DNA from: Thamnaconus septentrionalis
Lineage: Eukaryota > Chordata > Actinopteri > Tetraodontiformes > Monacanthidae
DNA length: 64,000 nucleotides
Assembly: GCA_009823395.1 (NCBI GenBank)
Contig: CM020501.1
Span: forward strand, 1,770,861-1,834,860
Direction: 5' to 3'
Numbering within the stretch: the first letter of the stretch is position 1; every line of letters begins with the position of its first letter. The notes below the pieces were generated by a model that saw only the letters and a list, made by a program, of their open reading frames with translations, was not told the origin of the DNA and searched no databases. Below are positions 13,039-23,370 of this stretch, piece by piece. A program made the translations under genes and the position numbers.

Positions 13039-13668
13039 ATGTTCTGTCTGTGTGTGTGTCTGTCTATCCACCTCGACTGATGCCCCTCCCTCTCAGCCTC
13101 CCCAGACGGAGCAGATCACCTTTGAGACGTTAAAGAGCACAATCGGTACGTGACAATGAAGTTCACATCACCTCCCCTGCCCTTCTCCCAGTCATTAAAC
13201 TTCAAACTACACAATTCAGCCACATTTTAAACTCCTTCGCCTTCATGAGTTTTTACACTGATGTCACATGACTTGGCGTGCAGAGGACCGCGGCGGCGGT
13301 GTGGAGGAGGAGGAGCGCCGGCGGAGGCTGCAGCTGGTGGAGAGGTTCCAGACGGCGCCGTTTGAGGAGATCGCCGCCCACTGTGGAGCCCGGGTGAGTG
13401 ACCTCTGACCTCGTCAGCCAGCATCTCACTGAGTTTAATAACTGCAGGTGGATCAGTAAAAGTTCAGTGGATTTTATTTTATTTCTTTTGATTGTTGGTT
13501 TGATTGCGTTTGTGTATTGCACCACCCACCCAGGCATCGTTGCTCCAGTCCAAACTGGACCAGGTGTTCGACCTGATCATCCGCCCACCTCCGTCTCCGT
13601 CCGGACACTCGCCGCCACGGTCCACGCCGCTCTACGAGATGAAGTTCCCTGACCTGTGTGTGTACTAG
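2984..13668 (+). CDS. efr3b: EFR3B, plasma-membrane anchor of the PI4KA complex (22 coding exons)
   Basis: Coding exons, all with GT donors and AG acceptors: 2984-2990, 4218-4294, 4561-4688, 4765-4918, 7051-7172, 7269-7418, 7512-7607, 8602-8680, 8764-8899, 9408-9560, 9659-9770, 9910-9961, 10058-10236, 11319-11394, 11486-11647, 11772-11903, 11976-12043, 12603-12736, 12890-12981, 13097-13145, 13284-13393, 13534-13668. They sum to 2,403 nt in frame, giving 800 residues (human EFR3B is about 817). The start MYGLCGCC matches EFR3B rather than EFR3A; Cys5/7/8 are the expected palmitoylation sites. Recognisable segments include NSFVKFANIEEDTPSYHR, SQHSHLVIQQLLGHLDA, GPTVLEVFNTLL and the terminal MKFPDLCVY. 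EFR3 proteins are all-helical ARM/HEAT-like scaffolds that recruit PI4KA with TTC7 and FAM126 to make PI4P (family knowledge). The ends of exons 11 and 12 are the least certain junctions. The gene lies tail-to-tail with pomc. Confidence 0.95.
5444..7019. mobile_element. hAT-type element in efr3b intron 4, split by an L2
   Basis: The ends CATGGGTGGGCA and TGCCCGTGCATG form imperfect inverted repeats. They are flanked on both sides by the same 8-bp sequence CTCTAGTG (5436-5443 and 7020-7027), the target-site duplication length of hAT transposons. Only about 500 bp is hAT sequence (5444 to about 5860 and 6925-7019). The middle is an L2 insertion. No transposase is visible, so it is non-autonomous. 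The right edge lies only about 24 bp before the acceptor of efr3b exon 5. Confidence 0.8.
5862..6922 (+). mobile_element. L2-clade LINE, 5'-truncated, nested in hAT
   Basis: The translated sequence shows the second half of a non-LTR reverse transcriptase. VPQGSVLGPLLF lies near 5910, LYADDTQIYI (YADD catalytic motif) near 6010, then SRLDYCNSLL, QNSAARLLT and HWLPIKHRI, all typical of L2. An in-frame TGA at 6642-6644 breaks the frame before the C-terminal ALRSS segment. The copy ends in an ATT microsatellite tail (6848-6922). 5'-truncation and the tail fit L2 retrotransposition. It sits in efr3b intron 4 in the sense orientation. Confidence 0.85.
7614..8601 (+). repeat. four-copy degenerate repeat in efr3b intron 7
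   Basis: Units of roughly 107-115 bp begin near 7614, 7721, 7829 and 7944, the last one split by a MITE. Each contains a CACCTGG-like start, a GGGAATTTC block, AATTAGCAT and CTCTGACA phrases, and a T-rich end. The true acceptor of exon 8 (TGCGTGTTTCCAG|GCACCTGGA) is the end of the last unit, so the array appears to be tandem duplication of the 3' splice-site region. The unit near 7721 ends in TTTGTTTTCAG, a good cryptic acceptor. Confidence 0.6.
8013..8533. mobile_element. MITE in efr3b intron 7
   Basis: The segment starts AGCTGCGTTTCCATTAC and ends GTAATGGAAACACAGCT, a 17-bp terminal inverted repeat with one mismatch. It is about 520 bp long, AT-rich inside and without coding capacity. It splits the last copy of the intron 7 repeat. 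I could not settle the target duplication, so the superfamily is left open. Confidence 0.65.
8900..9380 (+). repeat. 480-bp pyrimidine tract (CTTT/CTTC) in efr3b intron 9
   Basis: This is almost purely C/T on the coding strand, from directly after the donor of exon 9 to just before the acceptor of exon 10. The long open frames of Phe/Ser/Leu across it are compositional artefacts. Such mirror-repeat pyrimidine tracts can form triplex DNA (general knowledge). Confidence 0.85.
10395..11250 (-). mobile_element. 3' end of a CR1/L2-like non-LTR retrotransposon in efr3b intron 13
   Basis: On the minus strand the translation at about 11230-10980 contains IRSAEKITG, LPSIHNLY, LFKLLPSGQRYR and KPQFFPSG, the conserved C-terminal end of this LINE group. 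The 3' UTR on plus shows the common teleost signature AATCAGCTTTACTGGCCAAG followed by AAGGAATTTGACT. It is 5'-truncated and antisense to efr3b. An AT-rich microsatellite lies at 10650-10690. Confidence 0.75.
12060..12596 (+). repeat. GACT-based satellite in efr3b intron 17
   Basis: About 530 bp of imperfect GACT/GGCT/GTTGACT tetra- to octamers. A higher-order phrase ATTGACTTGTTGACTCACTG recurs at spacings of roughly 76-92 bp. It runs to within a few bases of the acceptor of exon 18 (TTTTCTTCAG). Confidence 0.85.
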
Positions 13669-13804
13669 AGACTTCTCACTTTTCACCCCCCTCCATGTCC
13701 CGAGTCATGTGACTTATTAGCGTTAATTAGATAGGTGAGCTGATCCAAGTGTGAGTTTAGCAAATGTCCTCTACAGACCCAGCCCACATGTCTTGCACAT
13801 GGTC

Positions 13805-13810
13805 AATAAA
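13805..13810 (+). terminator. efr3b polyadenylation signal
   Basis: AATAAA lies 137 bp after the efr3b stop codon at 13666-13668 and is followed within about 35 bp by a GT-rich element (GTTTGTTTGTCTTGTTC). It is the only canonical signal before the convergent pomc gene. Confidence 0.75.
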
Positions 13811-14119
13811 ACATTGCACTTTTATTTTCACTCGTTTGTTTGTCTTGTTCATGAAAATGTTTTAACAATGGCTTCATTGGTCGTCAGCCGTGCTCTGAGA
13901 TGAAACTGACCAACTGGGTGCTGTTGGCTGTTGTCATGGTTTCAGAAAACAGCTTCTCTATTTCTCTCTCTTGCTTGCAAATACCTTTATTGTTTCATGT
14001 CATTTACATGTATTTACACAAATTCATAAATATCAAAACATCTGTTCACCGTTCACGCTGCTCTCTCCTCCCAGTCACTGGCATCGTTGGCAGTTGTTTT
14101 TTTTTGCCATTTTTAAAAT

Positions 14120-14135
14120 TTTATTTTTATTTATT
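14120..14135 (-). terminator. candidate pomc polyadenylation signals
   Basis: The plus strand reads TTTATT at 14120-14125 and again at 14130-14135, that is AATAAA twice on the minus strand, about 95-110 bp past the pomc stop codon. Confidence 0.6.
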
Positions 14136-14227
14136 TTTTTGCTGGTTGTGAATTTGCTAACAAGCTTACTTCCTGTCTGTCAGTGGTGTTAAAAAAAAAA
14201 AAAGGAAAAAAGTGATGGCCGCTCTCA

Positions 14228-14495
14228 CTACTGCTGCTGTGCGTCCTTGTTGATGACGTTCTTGAAGAGCGTGAGCAGCGGCCGCTGGCTGCGCTCGTCC
14301 CAGCTCTTCATGAAGCCGCCGTAGCGTTTGGTGGCCGGTGGGCCGCTCCAGCGGAAGTGCTTCATCTTGTAGGGGCCGTCCTTCTTCTGGTGGGCGTCGC
14401 CCAAAACCTGCTGCTGCTGCCGCTGCTGGAGCTGTAGCTGTTGCTGCTGCTCAGCCTCCTCCATCACTTCCCGGACCTCCTGGACCACCTCCCTC

Positions 14496-14526
<31 letters not shown>

Positions 14527-15211
14527 GATGCTGCTGCTCTGCTGTTGCTGCAACCGCCGCCGCCGCCAGCAGCTCATTGGTCAGCTCCCGCCTCTTTTTC
14601 ATCTCGTCGGGGAAAACCTCGGCCGACTCCTCCTCCACGCCGTTGGAGGTGTAGACCTTGACCGGGCGGCGCTTGCGGCCCACGGGCTTCCCCCAGCGGA
14701 AGTGCTCCATGGAGTAGGAGCGCTTGGCCTGCTGGGGGGAGGAGACCAGGATGAAGGAGGAGGCAGGGTCTGGCGGGGGCAGAGCCTGAAGGTGGGCGTC
14801 GCCGGGGATGATGGGAGTCTCTGCGGTGAGGTCGGCATGGCAGCGTTGGATGCACTCCTGACGGGGGGAAGAGTTTTGGAGTTTAGTCGTGACAAAACTG
14901 TAAGAGTTCATTGAATTTCCACATTGAAAAAAAAATATATTGAAAAAATGTTTTAAAAAATTTGAACCTTAGAAATGTCTTGAAAACTTAAACCAATTTT
15001 GTATCATAAAAAATTGATAATGAATAAAATTAAAAAAAAGATTGATTGACAGCTTAAAAAGAAAAGAAAAGGAATAGAATGTGTCGTTGGCCACCTTGAT
15101 GCTGCTTTGCGAGCTCAGCCCCTGGCAGCTCGGGTGCTCCCAGCACTGGCTGACATCTCCTTGGGCAACGCCCACAAGCGCCACAGCTGCCAATAGCCAC
15201 ACAGGACACAT
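14228..15211 (-). CDS. pomc: proopiomelanocortin, precursor of ACTH, MSHs and beta-endorphin
   Basis: There are two coding exons on minus: 15211-15095 (39 codons) and 14857-14228 (209 codons plus TAG), joined at phase 0 with GT/AG borders; total 248 residues. Residues 1-18 ([18 protein letters not shown]) are the signal peptide. Cys23, 29, 41 and 45 are the four N-POMC cysteines. Lys84-Arg85 precedes ACTH (86-125, core [10 protein letters not shown]); alpha-MSH is 86-98 with amide donor Gly99 before RKRR. KKRR closes ACTH. Beta-MSH (199-215, core [11 protein letters not shown]) is followed by KR and beta-endorphin 218-248, which starts YGGFM. There is no gamma-MSH, as in teleosts. The segment between ACTH and beta-MSH carries poly-Glu (151-160) and poly-Gln (176-189). 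The intact endorphin suggests the a-type paralogue, but I cannot prove which copy this is. Confidence 0.97.
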
Positions 15212-15669
15212 TGTTCTGCAAGACATTGTCACAAACATTGAAACAGGAACAGATGACAGGCAAATTTAGTAGAAATAACAATGATAGATTTCTTGTCTGG
15301 AAGCCTTGTATTAATGTATGATATCTTTTGTGTTTATAAATATTTTACAAGTTACATAATTGGAGTAATAATTTACGACGTAAGGAATTTGCTACAATTT
15401 TACTACATTCTTTATTTTTGCTGCCTTGATGTTTTTATTATGCAAATCTTTGTATTGTTTTTAGATATTTAATATTTGTAATATGTGAGAGAATTATAGT
15501 CTAACTTTTAATTCAAGTAGCACAACTTTTTTTTGGTTGAAAGAATTGGTCAAAAAATAGCTTATTTTTCTCAAATTCTTTCTTAATTTGAGCATGTACA
15601 GTTTTAATGGACTAATTAAAAAAAAAAAAAAAAATGACACGAAAATTTAAAGAACAGGCAATTTCTCAC

Positions 15670-15791
15670 CACTCCGTCCCGCTCCCGTCGCTCTTCGTTG
15701 TCTTATTGCTGCAGTTTTCTTTTTCTTCTGTCGTCCGTTTCTGAGTCCGGCCACTTCTGTTGCTGCCTCGGCGGCTGGACGCACTTTTGTA
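15670..15791 (-). promoter_or_regulatory. candidate pomc promoter and non-coding exon 1
   Basis: On minus, TACAAAAG (15784-15791), a TATA-like box, is followed by about 115 bp of GC-rich sequence ending in the donor GTGAGA (GT at 15669-15668). POMC genes have a non-coding first exon, so exon 1 probably runs from around 15757 to 15670. CACACGCACACACG repeats lie just upstream. Position and consensus fit only; no transcript evidence. Confidence 0.45.
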
Positions 15792-15841
15792 GCCTGTCGC
15801 CCAAGGACACGCACACACACGCACACACACGTCATCACCAA

Positions 15842-17686
15842 CGTTCAGTCATCCACCTAACCTGATGCATGAAAATGGACAGCCAATTAAATTTCACCCT
15901 CCTCCCCTCACTCACTTGCTCACTCACTCACTCACTCACGCACGCACACACTCACTCAGTCCTCACTACTTTAGAACATTGCTGGAATTTCACAGCATTT
16001 GCAAGTTTTACTTAATATTTGTAATTTGTCTCATGTTTTTAGGTCTTTTGTTGTTGTTTTTAATCTGCTGTCTGCTGATCTTTTTATGTGTTTTAACACA
16101 AATGTTAAATTTTAACATCGCTCTCTCTCTCTATTGATCCATCTCTATCTATAGATAGATAGATAGATAGAAAACAAACTTCAAGTATGTGTGTTACAGA
16201 CTGAGTGACGCTTGGACACCTGCTGCCTCACCTCCACTATCCTCCTCTACCCCTCCGTCATCCCTCCATCATCCCTTCATTCACGTTGTGCCAAATGTCA
16301 GCCGGCAGATATGGCAGATTAACACCAACTTGACTTGTCGTCAGCGGGCCGACGGGCTGCAGGTCAGAGTCTACAGTTACACACTGGCACACAGCTGCCG
16401 TGACGCTGGGCCTTTGTCTGCGCTGCCCGCGTCTCTAATAAGGGTTTATCTCCCTGCGAGGAGGAGGAGGAGGAAGAGGAAGGTGACGGAGACCATGACC
16501 ACCTGCAGCCCTTGGGAAGAAAAAAGGTTGTGATTTCCGTAGAGGAAACTCTGAGGGCAAACGTGGAGCCTCTGTGGTTCCCATCAAGCAGCGTGAGGGG
16601 AGACTCAGCAATTCAGTGATATTTTTCTTTTTAACATTCTGTTATTTGTTAAAAAAAACCCCAACACATTTATTATTTGCACTGAGAAAAGAAAATACTG
16701 TATTAAGCTAACACAGCGTATGCAGCCGATCATTTTAAGGTAAAATAATTCTACATTTAGATAGTCAAATCTTTTTCTGCCAATGCACTGTTAAAATATA
16801 TATTGAATACAAAAATAACTACATTTTGATACAAGTAAATAGAGACATTTAAAAGCAAGAAAGCTGTGAAATTAATCCTTAGGACATAGATGTAGATATT
16901 GTCCATATTTTTGAGGATGGAGAAATGTGCTTGTAATGTTGTAGGAATGGAGAAAGTTTAGATAGAATAAACATGAAATGAGTAAAATTGCAAATAAGTA
17001 ATTCAGATAGAAAGAAATTGGATCTGAGCAATTATAATTGCACTTTTTCTTGTCTCTCTCAGGGCAAATTTTATTTTTTCTGATCTAATGGAACAAAGTG
17101 AGCAGCGTCTGAAGACAGGCAGGTAAATATAAACCCATTAGGCAGCTTCCAAGGCCTTGAGCCACCATTCAAACAGTCCCCCCCCAACACACACACACAA
17201 ACACAGAACCAGAACAGCAGTAATGGCTCTGGGAATCAAACATCAGCGTCAGAGTGATCGCTGGCGGAAGCACTTTATTTAGTCAGTCTCAGTCAGTTGG
17301 ATGTCCTGCCGCTCTGACTTGTCTTCAACCAAACATAATTAATCATTCACATTCTATGGTCTTTGATACATTTCATTGTACAATAATAACATCAAAATGC
17401 AGTGTGTTTATAATGCAATATAAATTAATAATTACAAAAAAATAAAAAATCATTGTCAGTCACTAGATTAAATACTTGGAAAGAAAAAGAAACTTCACTG
17501 AAAAAAGAAAAATGTCTTGATGTTTATTAAAAACAAAAGGTTTGTTTAGCTCCACTTGAGTGCACCATGATGTCATTCCAAGAGCCAAACCAAACATATG
17601 CATTATTTATTATAACAATTATTTAGGAAAAAGGACACTATTGCGCAAATTCTAGGTGGTAAAAATTCTAAAATAAGGATGCTGAC

Positions 17687-17725
<39 letters not shown>

Positions 17726-17877
17726 CCTTCACTTCATTGTTTTAAGGCAGTGAGACTATTTTTGTTTTTGCCTGCAGGGACTCAGAGAGCCAACGCCAGA
17801 GTAGAAAAACTTTGATCGGAGTGCGTTTGTTTTTTTTTTTTTTTTTCTGTAAGACCCCCGTCCGCCCCTTCCTGTTG
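15842..17877. other. intergenic, no gene seen
   Basis: AT-rich spacer upstream of pomc. It contains (CACT)n-like sequence at 15908-15957, a TAGA microsatellite at 16152-16171, a (GAT)n run at about 17686-17722 and a poly-T at 17830-17847. No coding exon or RNA gene could be supported. Confidence 0.6.
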
Positions 17878-18043
17878 TGATTGTGTGTTATGCTAAGTAT
17901 TGACCACTGGGTGGCATAACCTTTTGGTGGTCAGCTGATCACTAAGTATAAAAAGCGTAGAGTAGGACTGCAGTGCGCAGCTGTGCTTTGTACCTGATGT
18001 GTGATTAAAACTACAACTGACTTCCAACTTTGCTTCCACATTA
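17878..18043 (+). mobile_element. LTR fragment, copy 1
   Basis: The segment contains a TATA-box-like TATAAAAAG (17948) and the block CTGCAGTGCGCAGCTGTGC through ACTTCCAACTTTGCTTCC. The latter part (17937-18043) recurs with few changes at 20929-21035, directly before a Ty3/gypsy internal region. This marks it as LTR sequence. It is cut off on its right by the RTE element. Confidence 0.6.
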
Positions 18044-20892
18044 CTTCTCCCTGTGCTGTGACCTTGTTGTGGTGGAGAGGCTTGGGTGCTTCTATGACCC
18101 TGAGAGCTATCCTGGGGTGGGGGGGCTAGTGCTCCTGGCAGCAGCTCATGGAAATCTGGGCACAGTGTACAAGATTACCAAGTGACTCTGTGGCAAATAC
18201 ACAAACCAATCTACCCATGTTATGGACAAAAATGGCAACATCTGCACATCAGAGCGTGAGCGGCAGCTAGATGGGTTCAACACTTCCAGGAAGTACTCAA
18301 CCTCCCCCAAGCCAGAACAACTAGCCAACATCACAACAACTGATGGTGATATCCTGGAAATCAACATCGACCCCCCTGACTCTGCTGAGGTTAAAGCCGC
18401 CATTCAAACCCTGAAGAGTGGCAAAGCATGTGGCGTTGATGCCATCCATGCTGAGATGCTTAAGGCCGACATTCCAACATCAACACGTGTGCTGACGGAC
18501 CTCTTCCAAAACATCTGGAACAGTGACACCATCCCTGAAGACTGGCTCAAAGGTCTTATTGTCAAAATCCCTAAGAAAGGCAACACCAAGAGCTGCGACA
18601 ACTGGCGAGGAATCACACTTCTGTCTATTCCAAGCAAGGTGTTCTGCAGAGTCCTTCTCAACAGGATGGAGACAGCCATTGACACCAGGCTTAGACAAGA
18701 GCAAGCAGGCTTCAGGAAGGGAAGAGGATGTATGGACCAGATTTTTGCACTGTGAAACATAATAGAACAGTGCCTGGAATGGAACACACCCCTCTACGTC
18801 AATTTTGTGGACTTTAGGAAAGCTTTCGACAGTGTCCACCGAAGCACCCTCTGGAAGATACTACACTCCTATGGCATACCACCAAAGATCATCTCCATCA
18901 TAAAAACATTCTATGAACAGTTTGAGTGTAGTGTCATCATGGGAAACAACCTCTCTGAGTCAGTGCGTTTACATGGCACTCGAGAAATTCGAATTATTGC
19001 CTTCGTCCGATTATGATCGGAGAACTCACGTGCATGTAAACACCTTAGTCCGATTATGATCGGAGTTTGAGAACTCCGATTGGAATGGGAGAACTCCGAT
19101 TGAGACACCCAGATATTGCGATTGGAATTCGAATTTCTCTGCCATGTATACGCCTTAGTCGGACTATTAACTGGACAATGCGTGTGCGCACGCGTCACGC
19201 CTCCCTCTCGCGACTCATGACCGCAGAACTACATCGTCTAACAAAGCAGACGGCGCGAAACAACCTGGCAAACGCGAATAAGAATGTTCACATTTGGAGA
19301 GTGGATGACACCGGGGTGATGCTTTCTCTTCTAAAAGAGATGGACATATTAAAATAACGCGCAACGGAGACCTTTTTAAAAAGTTAGCGCAGCAAATGCA
19401 GGGCTCCGGCTTTGCGCACCCCTGAACAAATACGTATTCGTTCGTATTTATATTTCTACCTTTTCGTTCACATTTTTTGTAAGTTAGAATAATTTTAACT
19501 TTATAAATAAAAGCACACCAAGATGTTTTTCTGATTTGTTTTTATTTTGGTAATTTCGCTGTTATTCTGCTGGAAACGGCGTGCAGTGGCACCAGCTTCC
19601 TCCACGGTCGGCACTTTCATTAGCGTGTGTATAACTGAAGACACCATTCCTTTGCTAAACCTGTACACAAACTCTCCCACCAGTCTGCTCCGAACCCGCA
19701 TCCAACAAGAACGAGAGTTTCGGGTCCGTAGCGACGGCACAAAGCGTAGCATCGAAGACATTGTGTTGTTGTAGCACTCCAACAGCAAACAACGTTCTTG
19801 TCTGCCTTTTAAAATCACCATGAGCACGCGAAATAGGGTACACCTTATCTGCAAAGTAAGTAACACGTACATTATGAACTATCGTACATATCATAATGAT
19901 TTAATATGTCAACCGAAAGCAGCTGACCAGCTGAAAAGACTCACTCAACCCCCTAGTGTTGGGAGGAGGACATGTTCCCGTCAATGATTCGAATTTCTCA
20001 GCTGCATGTATACGGGGACAAGGTGAGAACTCCGATTGGACGAGAAAACCGAATTATTGCTTAGTCCGATTAAGCTCTGCATGTAAACGCACTGACTGGT
20101 TCCCTGTGCAGTCCGGTGTGAGACAGGGGTGCATCATCTCTCCTGTCCTCTTTCTTGTAACCATAGACTGGACCACCAACACCACAGCCAACAGACCCAG
20201 AGGCATCCAACAGACCCTATTTTCCCAGCTGGAAGATCTCGATTTCGCATTCAAGTGTTGTGTGTAAATTCCATCCCCACAGGACCCATCCTTGTCGATG
20301 AGGAACCACTTGAGTTTGCGGAAGATTTCACTTATCGGGGAAGCCTCATCAGTAAGGACAGCGGGGCATCGAAAGGCTCAGGGTGCCTTCTCCCAACGAC
20401 GTTCCATCTGGAGATCAAAGCAATACAGCCTTAAAACCAAGATGCTCCTTTATAACAGCAATGTGAAATCTGTTCTGCTGTATGGCTCTGAGAGCTGGAG
20501 AATGGTGAAAGCGGACGCTAGGAAAATGGAGGTATTCCACAATAGATGCCTCAGGCGAATATGCCAGATCTTTTGGCCAAACACAATTTCAAACACTGAA
20601 CTGTACAATAAAACAGGGATCTGGAGCATCACCAAGGAAATAACACACAGGCGCCTGAGATGGCTGGGACATGTACTGAGAATGGAACAAGACCACATCA
20701 CTAAGGTGGCCTTAAGATGGACTCCACCAGGCAAAAGAAAACCTAGGAGGCCAAAAACCACCTGGCACAGAACTGTGACACAAGAGCTAGAGCAAATGAA
20801 CCTTTCATGGGGAGAGGCGCAACATGCTGCTAGAGATCGGATGCAACGGAGATCACTCATTGAAGCCTTATGTCCCAAAGGGGACGAAGAGG

Positions 20893-20927
<35 letters not shown>

Positions 20928-20930
20928 TAT
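18044..20930 (+). mobile_element. RTE-like LINE, broken
   Basis: Reverse-transcriptase segments in order: LKSGKACGVDAIHAEML (about 18410), IPKKGNTKSCDNWRGITLL (about 18570), a TGA after MDQIFAL, FVDFRKAFDSVHR (18800), then a DNA-transposon insertion (about 18960-20097), then VQSGVRQGCIISPVLF (20105). After EDLDFA the YADD region is deleted. The tail shows SVLLYGSESWRMV and RRLRWLGHVLRMEQD (20470-20690) and ends KGDEEE followed by a (GTAA)n tail, as RTE elements do. At least one stop, one large deletion and one insertion make it non-functional. Confidence 0.75.
18960..20097. mobile_element. DNA transposon inserted in the RTE reverse transcriptase
   Basis: The ends are AGTCAGTGCGTTTACATG and its inverse CATGTAAACGCACTGACT. 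The flanking RTE codons would rejoin at the conserved LSDWFPVQSGVRQG region. Subterminal repeats TCCGATTATGATCGGA and GAACTCCGATTGGA occur at both ends. The minus strand holds a Cys/Arg-rich open frame (19501-19872) of unknown identity, possibly a transposase start. The exact target duplication could not be settled because the target is itself palindromic, so the superfamily is open. Confidence 0.6.
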
Positions 20931-21050
20931 CACTCAGTATAAAATTTGTAGAGTAAGACTGCAGTGCGCAGCTGTGCTTTGTACCTGATGTGTGATTAAA
21001 ACTACAACTGACTTCCAACTTGGCTTCCTCATTGAAACACGAACATGACA
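20929..21050 (+). mobile_element. LTR fragment, copy 2 (5' LTR end of gypsy element)
   Basis: This near-copy of 17937-18043 continues to ...AACATGACA, after which TGGTAATAGGAG looks like a primer-binding site and a gag-like frame begins at 21067. ATTAAA near 20995 may be the LTR polyadenylation signal. Confidence 0.6.
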
Positions 21051-23370
21051 TGGTAATAGGAGTAAATGGTTGAGGACGACATGGAGTTTAAACCACTGGA
21101 AAGCTTGAAACTAACAGGGAATGTTGACGGAAACTGGCGCACCTTCAAACAGCAGTTCCACCTGTATGTTGCAGCTTTGGGACTTGAGACCAAGCCAGAG
21201 GCAGGGAAGGTAGCGCTGCTGCTAACGATCGCAGGGCCACAGGCCATAGAAGTATTTAACACGTTCGTGTTTGACAATCCTGGAGATTGTCCTGAAGATA
21301 CTGTTCTCAGAAGAAGAACGAAACGTACAAGAGGTGCGTGTTTCGGTCTCGCACACAGCGGCAACATGAGTCCTTTCATAGCTTCCTGACGGATTTATGG
21401 CTGAAAGTCATGTAACTTCGCGACGATGAAGGACTCATGATCCAGGAGCAGATTGTCTTTGTCGTTGAGGATATTAAGTTCGGAGAGAGGCTACTACGCG
21501 AAGCAGAGCTGACGCTGGAAGGAGCAATCAAGATCTGCCAGGCGAGTGAGCTGTCCCACAAGCACGTGAAGACGTTCAACGAGATGTCGGCAGTCGTGTC
21601 GCCGTCAGTGAGCGACAGTGCGGCAGCGGTTGGAGCAGTGTCACATCAGTGGAGAAGAAGCACAAAGACCCGTCCTGCACAGCAGTCAGAGGTGACGCTC
21701 AACTGCAAGCGCTGTGGATCACAGCACAAGCCAAGATAGTGTCCAGCTTTTGGTAAGCAATGCTCCATTTGCCAAGGTAAAAATCATTTTGCCAAACAGT
21801 GCTTCTCCAGATGGAAAGAGGGGAAGAAAGGAAGAACTGTAAACTTAGTGGAGGAGCCTGATCTCAGTGACACCTTCTTTGTTGGTATAGTGAATTGTGA
21901 AAGGGAACAAGGAACACATACAATGAAAATGTCACCCGAGAAGATAAATGGATAGCGCCACTACTGATAAATGGGGCTGTGGTCAACATGAGGTTAGACA
22001 CCGGTGCTAAAGCAAATCTTATCAGTATGGGTGACATAAAGGCAATGAGAACTAAAACGCAAATAAAGATGAAAGGATTTGGGCTGAAAGACTACAATGG
22101 ACAACCAATTAAATGTTTGGGCACATGCAGGTTGAGTGCCACAGTGAAAGGGAAAGTGCACCACCTAGCCTTCTTTGTTGTGAATGAGGGATGTGAATCA
22201 CTTCTGGGTGATAGAGCCTGTGAAAAACTGGGCCTGGTAAAAAGAGTGTACTGTATCGTTCCAACAATGAACCCGGAAAATGACTCTGTGGAGACAATAG
22301 TCCAGAATTTTTCAGAATTTTTTTTAAGGGTTTTGGGGTGTTGCCCTTTACATATAAAATACAGTTGAAGGAAGGTGCCCAACCGGTTGTGCATGCAGCA
22401 CGCAGAGCTCCTGCTCCATTAAAAGACGGCCTAAAGAAAGAGTTGGACAGAATGATCAGGTTAGGGGTGATTAAAAAAAGTCAATGAGACTACAGACTGT
22501 CAACTTAAGGGTTTGCACCAAGAAAAAGAATGGAGAGCTGAGAATATGTTTGGACCCTAAAGACCTAAATGAAAGCATAAAGCGGGAACATTACCAAATA
22601 CCCACACGTGAAGAAATAATCAATGAAATGTCAGGTGCCAGACACTTCACCAAGCTTGACGCCTCACAAGGCTTCTGGCAGGTGAAACTGGAGAAACGCA
22701 GCACAAAGTACTGTACGTTTAATACTCCCTTTGGGAGATACTGCTTTCTCAGACTGCCTTTTGGTATCAAGTCAGCACCTGAAATATTTCACAGAGCAAT
22801 GGAGCAGATCATCGAGGGCTTGAAGGGAGTTCAAGTCTACATTGACGACATCATCATCTGGGGGTCCACAGCTCAAGAACATAATGAGAGGCTGCTCAGA
22901 GTGATTGCATACAGCGTTATGGACCAAAACTCAATAAGAGTAAGTGTGAGTTTGGTGTTCAGGAAATACTCTTCTTTGGAGAAAAGCTGTCTGTACGGGG
23001 GGTCCAACCAGACCAGAACAAAGTACATGCAATACAGAACATGCCAGGGCCCACTGACAAGCCAGGTTTGCTACGAATAATGGGGATCGTCAATTTCATA
23101 GGCAAATTCAGTCCCAATCTAACAGCCAAAACATCATGCATCCGGGAGCTTCTGCACAGGAACTGTGATTTTAAATGGACACGTAAACATGAACGTGAAT
23201 GGCAGGAACTTAAGAACACACTGACCACAGCGCCAGTGTTGGCATTTTATGACCACACAACTGTCTACAGATGCATCCAAGGATGGCATTTGTGCTGTTC
23301 TACTCCAGGCTGAAGGTGAGCACTGGAAACCAGTAGCATATGCTTCCAGGGCTATGACAAAAGCCGAGTG
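21051..23370 (+). mobile_element. Ty3/gypsy retrotransposon internal region, decayed
   Basis: Gag-like start at 21067 (SLKLTGNVDGNWRTFKQQF). CCHC-type zinc-knuckle remnants lie at about 21707-21815 (CKRCGSQHK...CSICQGKNHFAKQC). A protease-like segment has DTGAKANLIS (22000). The reverse transcriptase (22484-23080) has FTKLDASQGFWQV, RLPFGIKSAPEIF and the catalytic VYIDDI. An RNase H start lies near 23275-23370. Several stops and frameshifts separate the parts. The element is cut off at about 23370 by the following LINE; no integrase or 3' LTR follows. Confidence 0.8.

Noticed and set aside
14441..14914. 157-codon plus-strand frame opposite pomc
   Set aside because: It is the antisense of the pomc exon; Leu runs arise from CTC/CTG complementing the GAG/CAG repeats.
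20054..20254. Minus-strand frames opposite the RTE reverse transcriptase
   Set aside because: Shadow of the sense frame with VQSGVRQGCIISP; no motif of its own.
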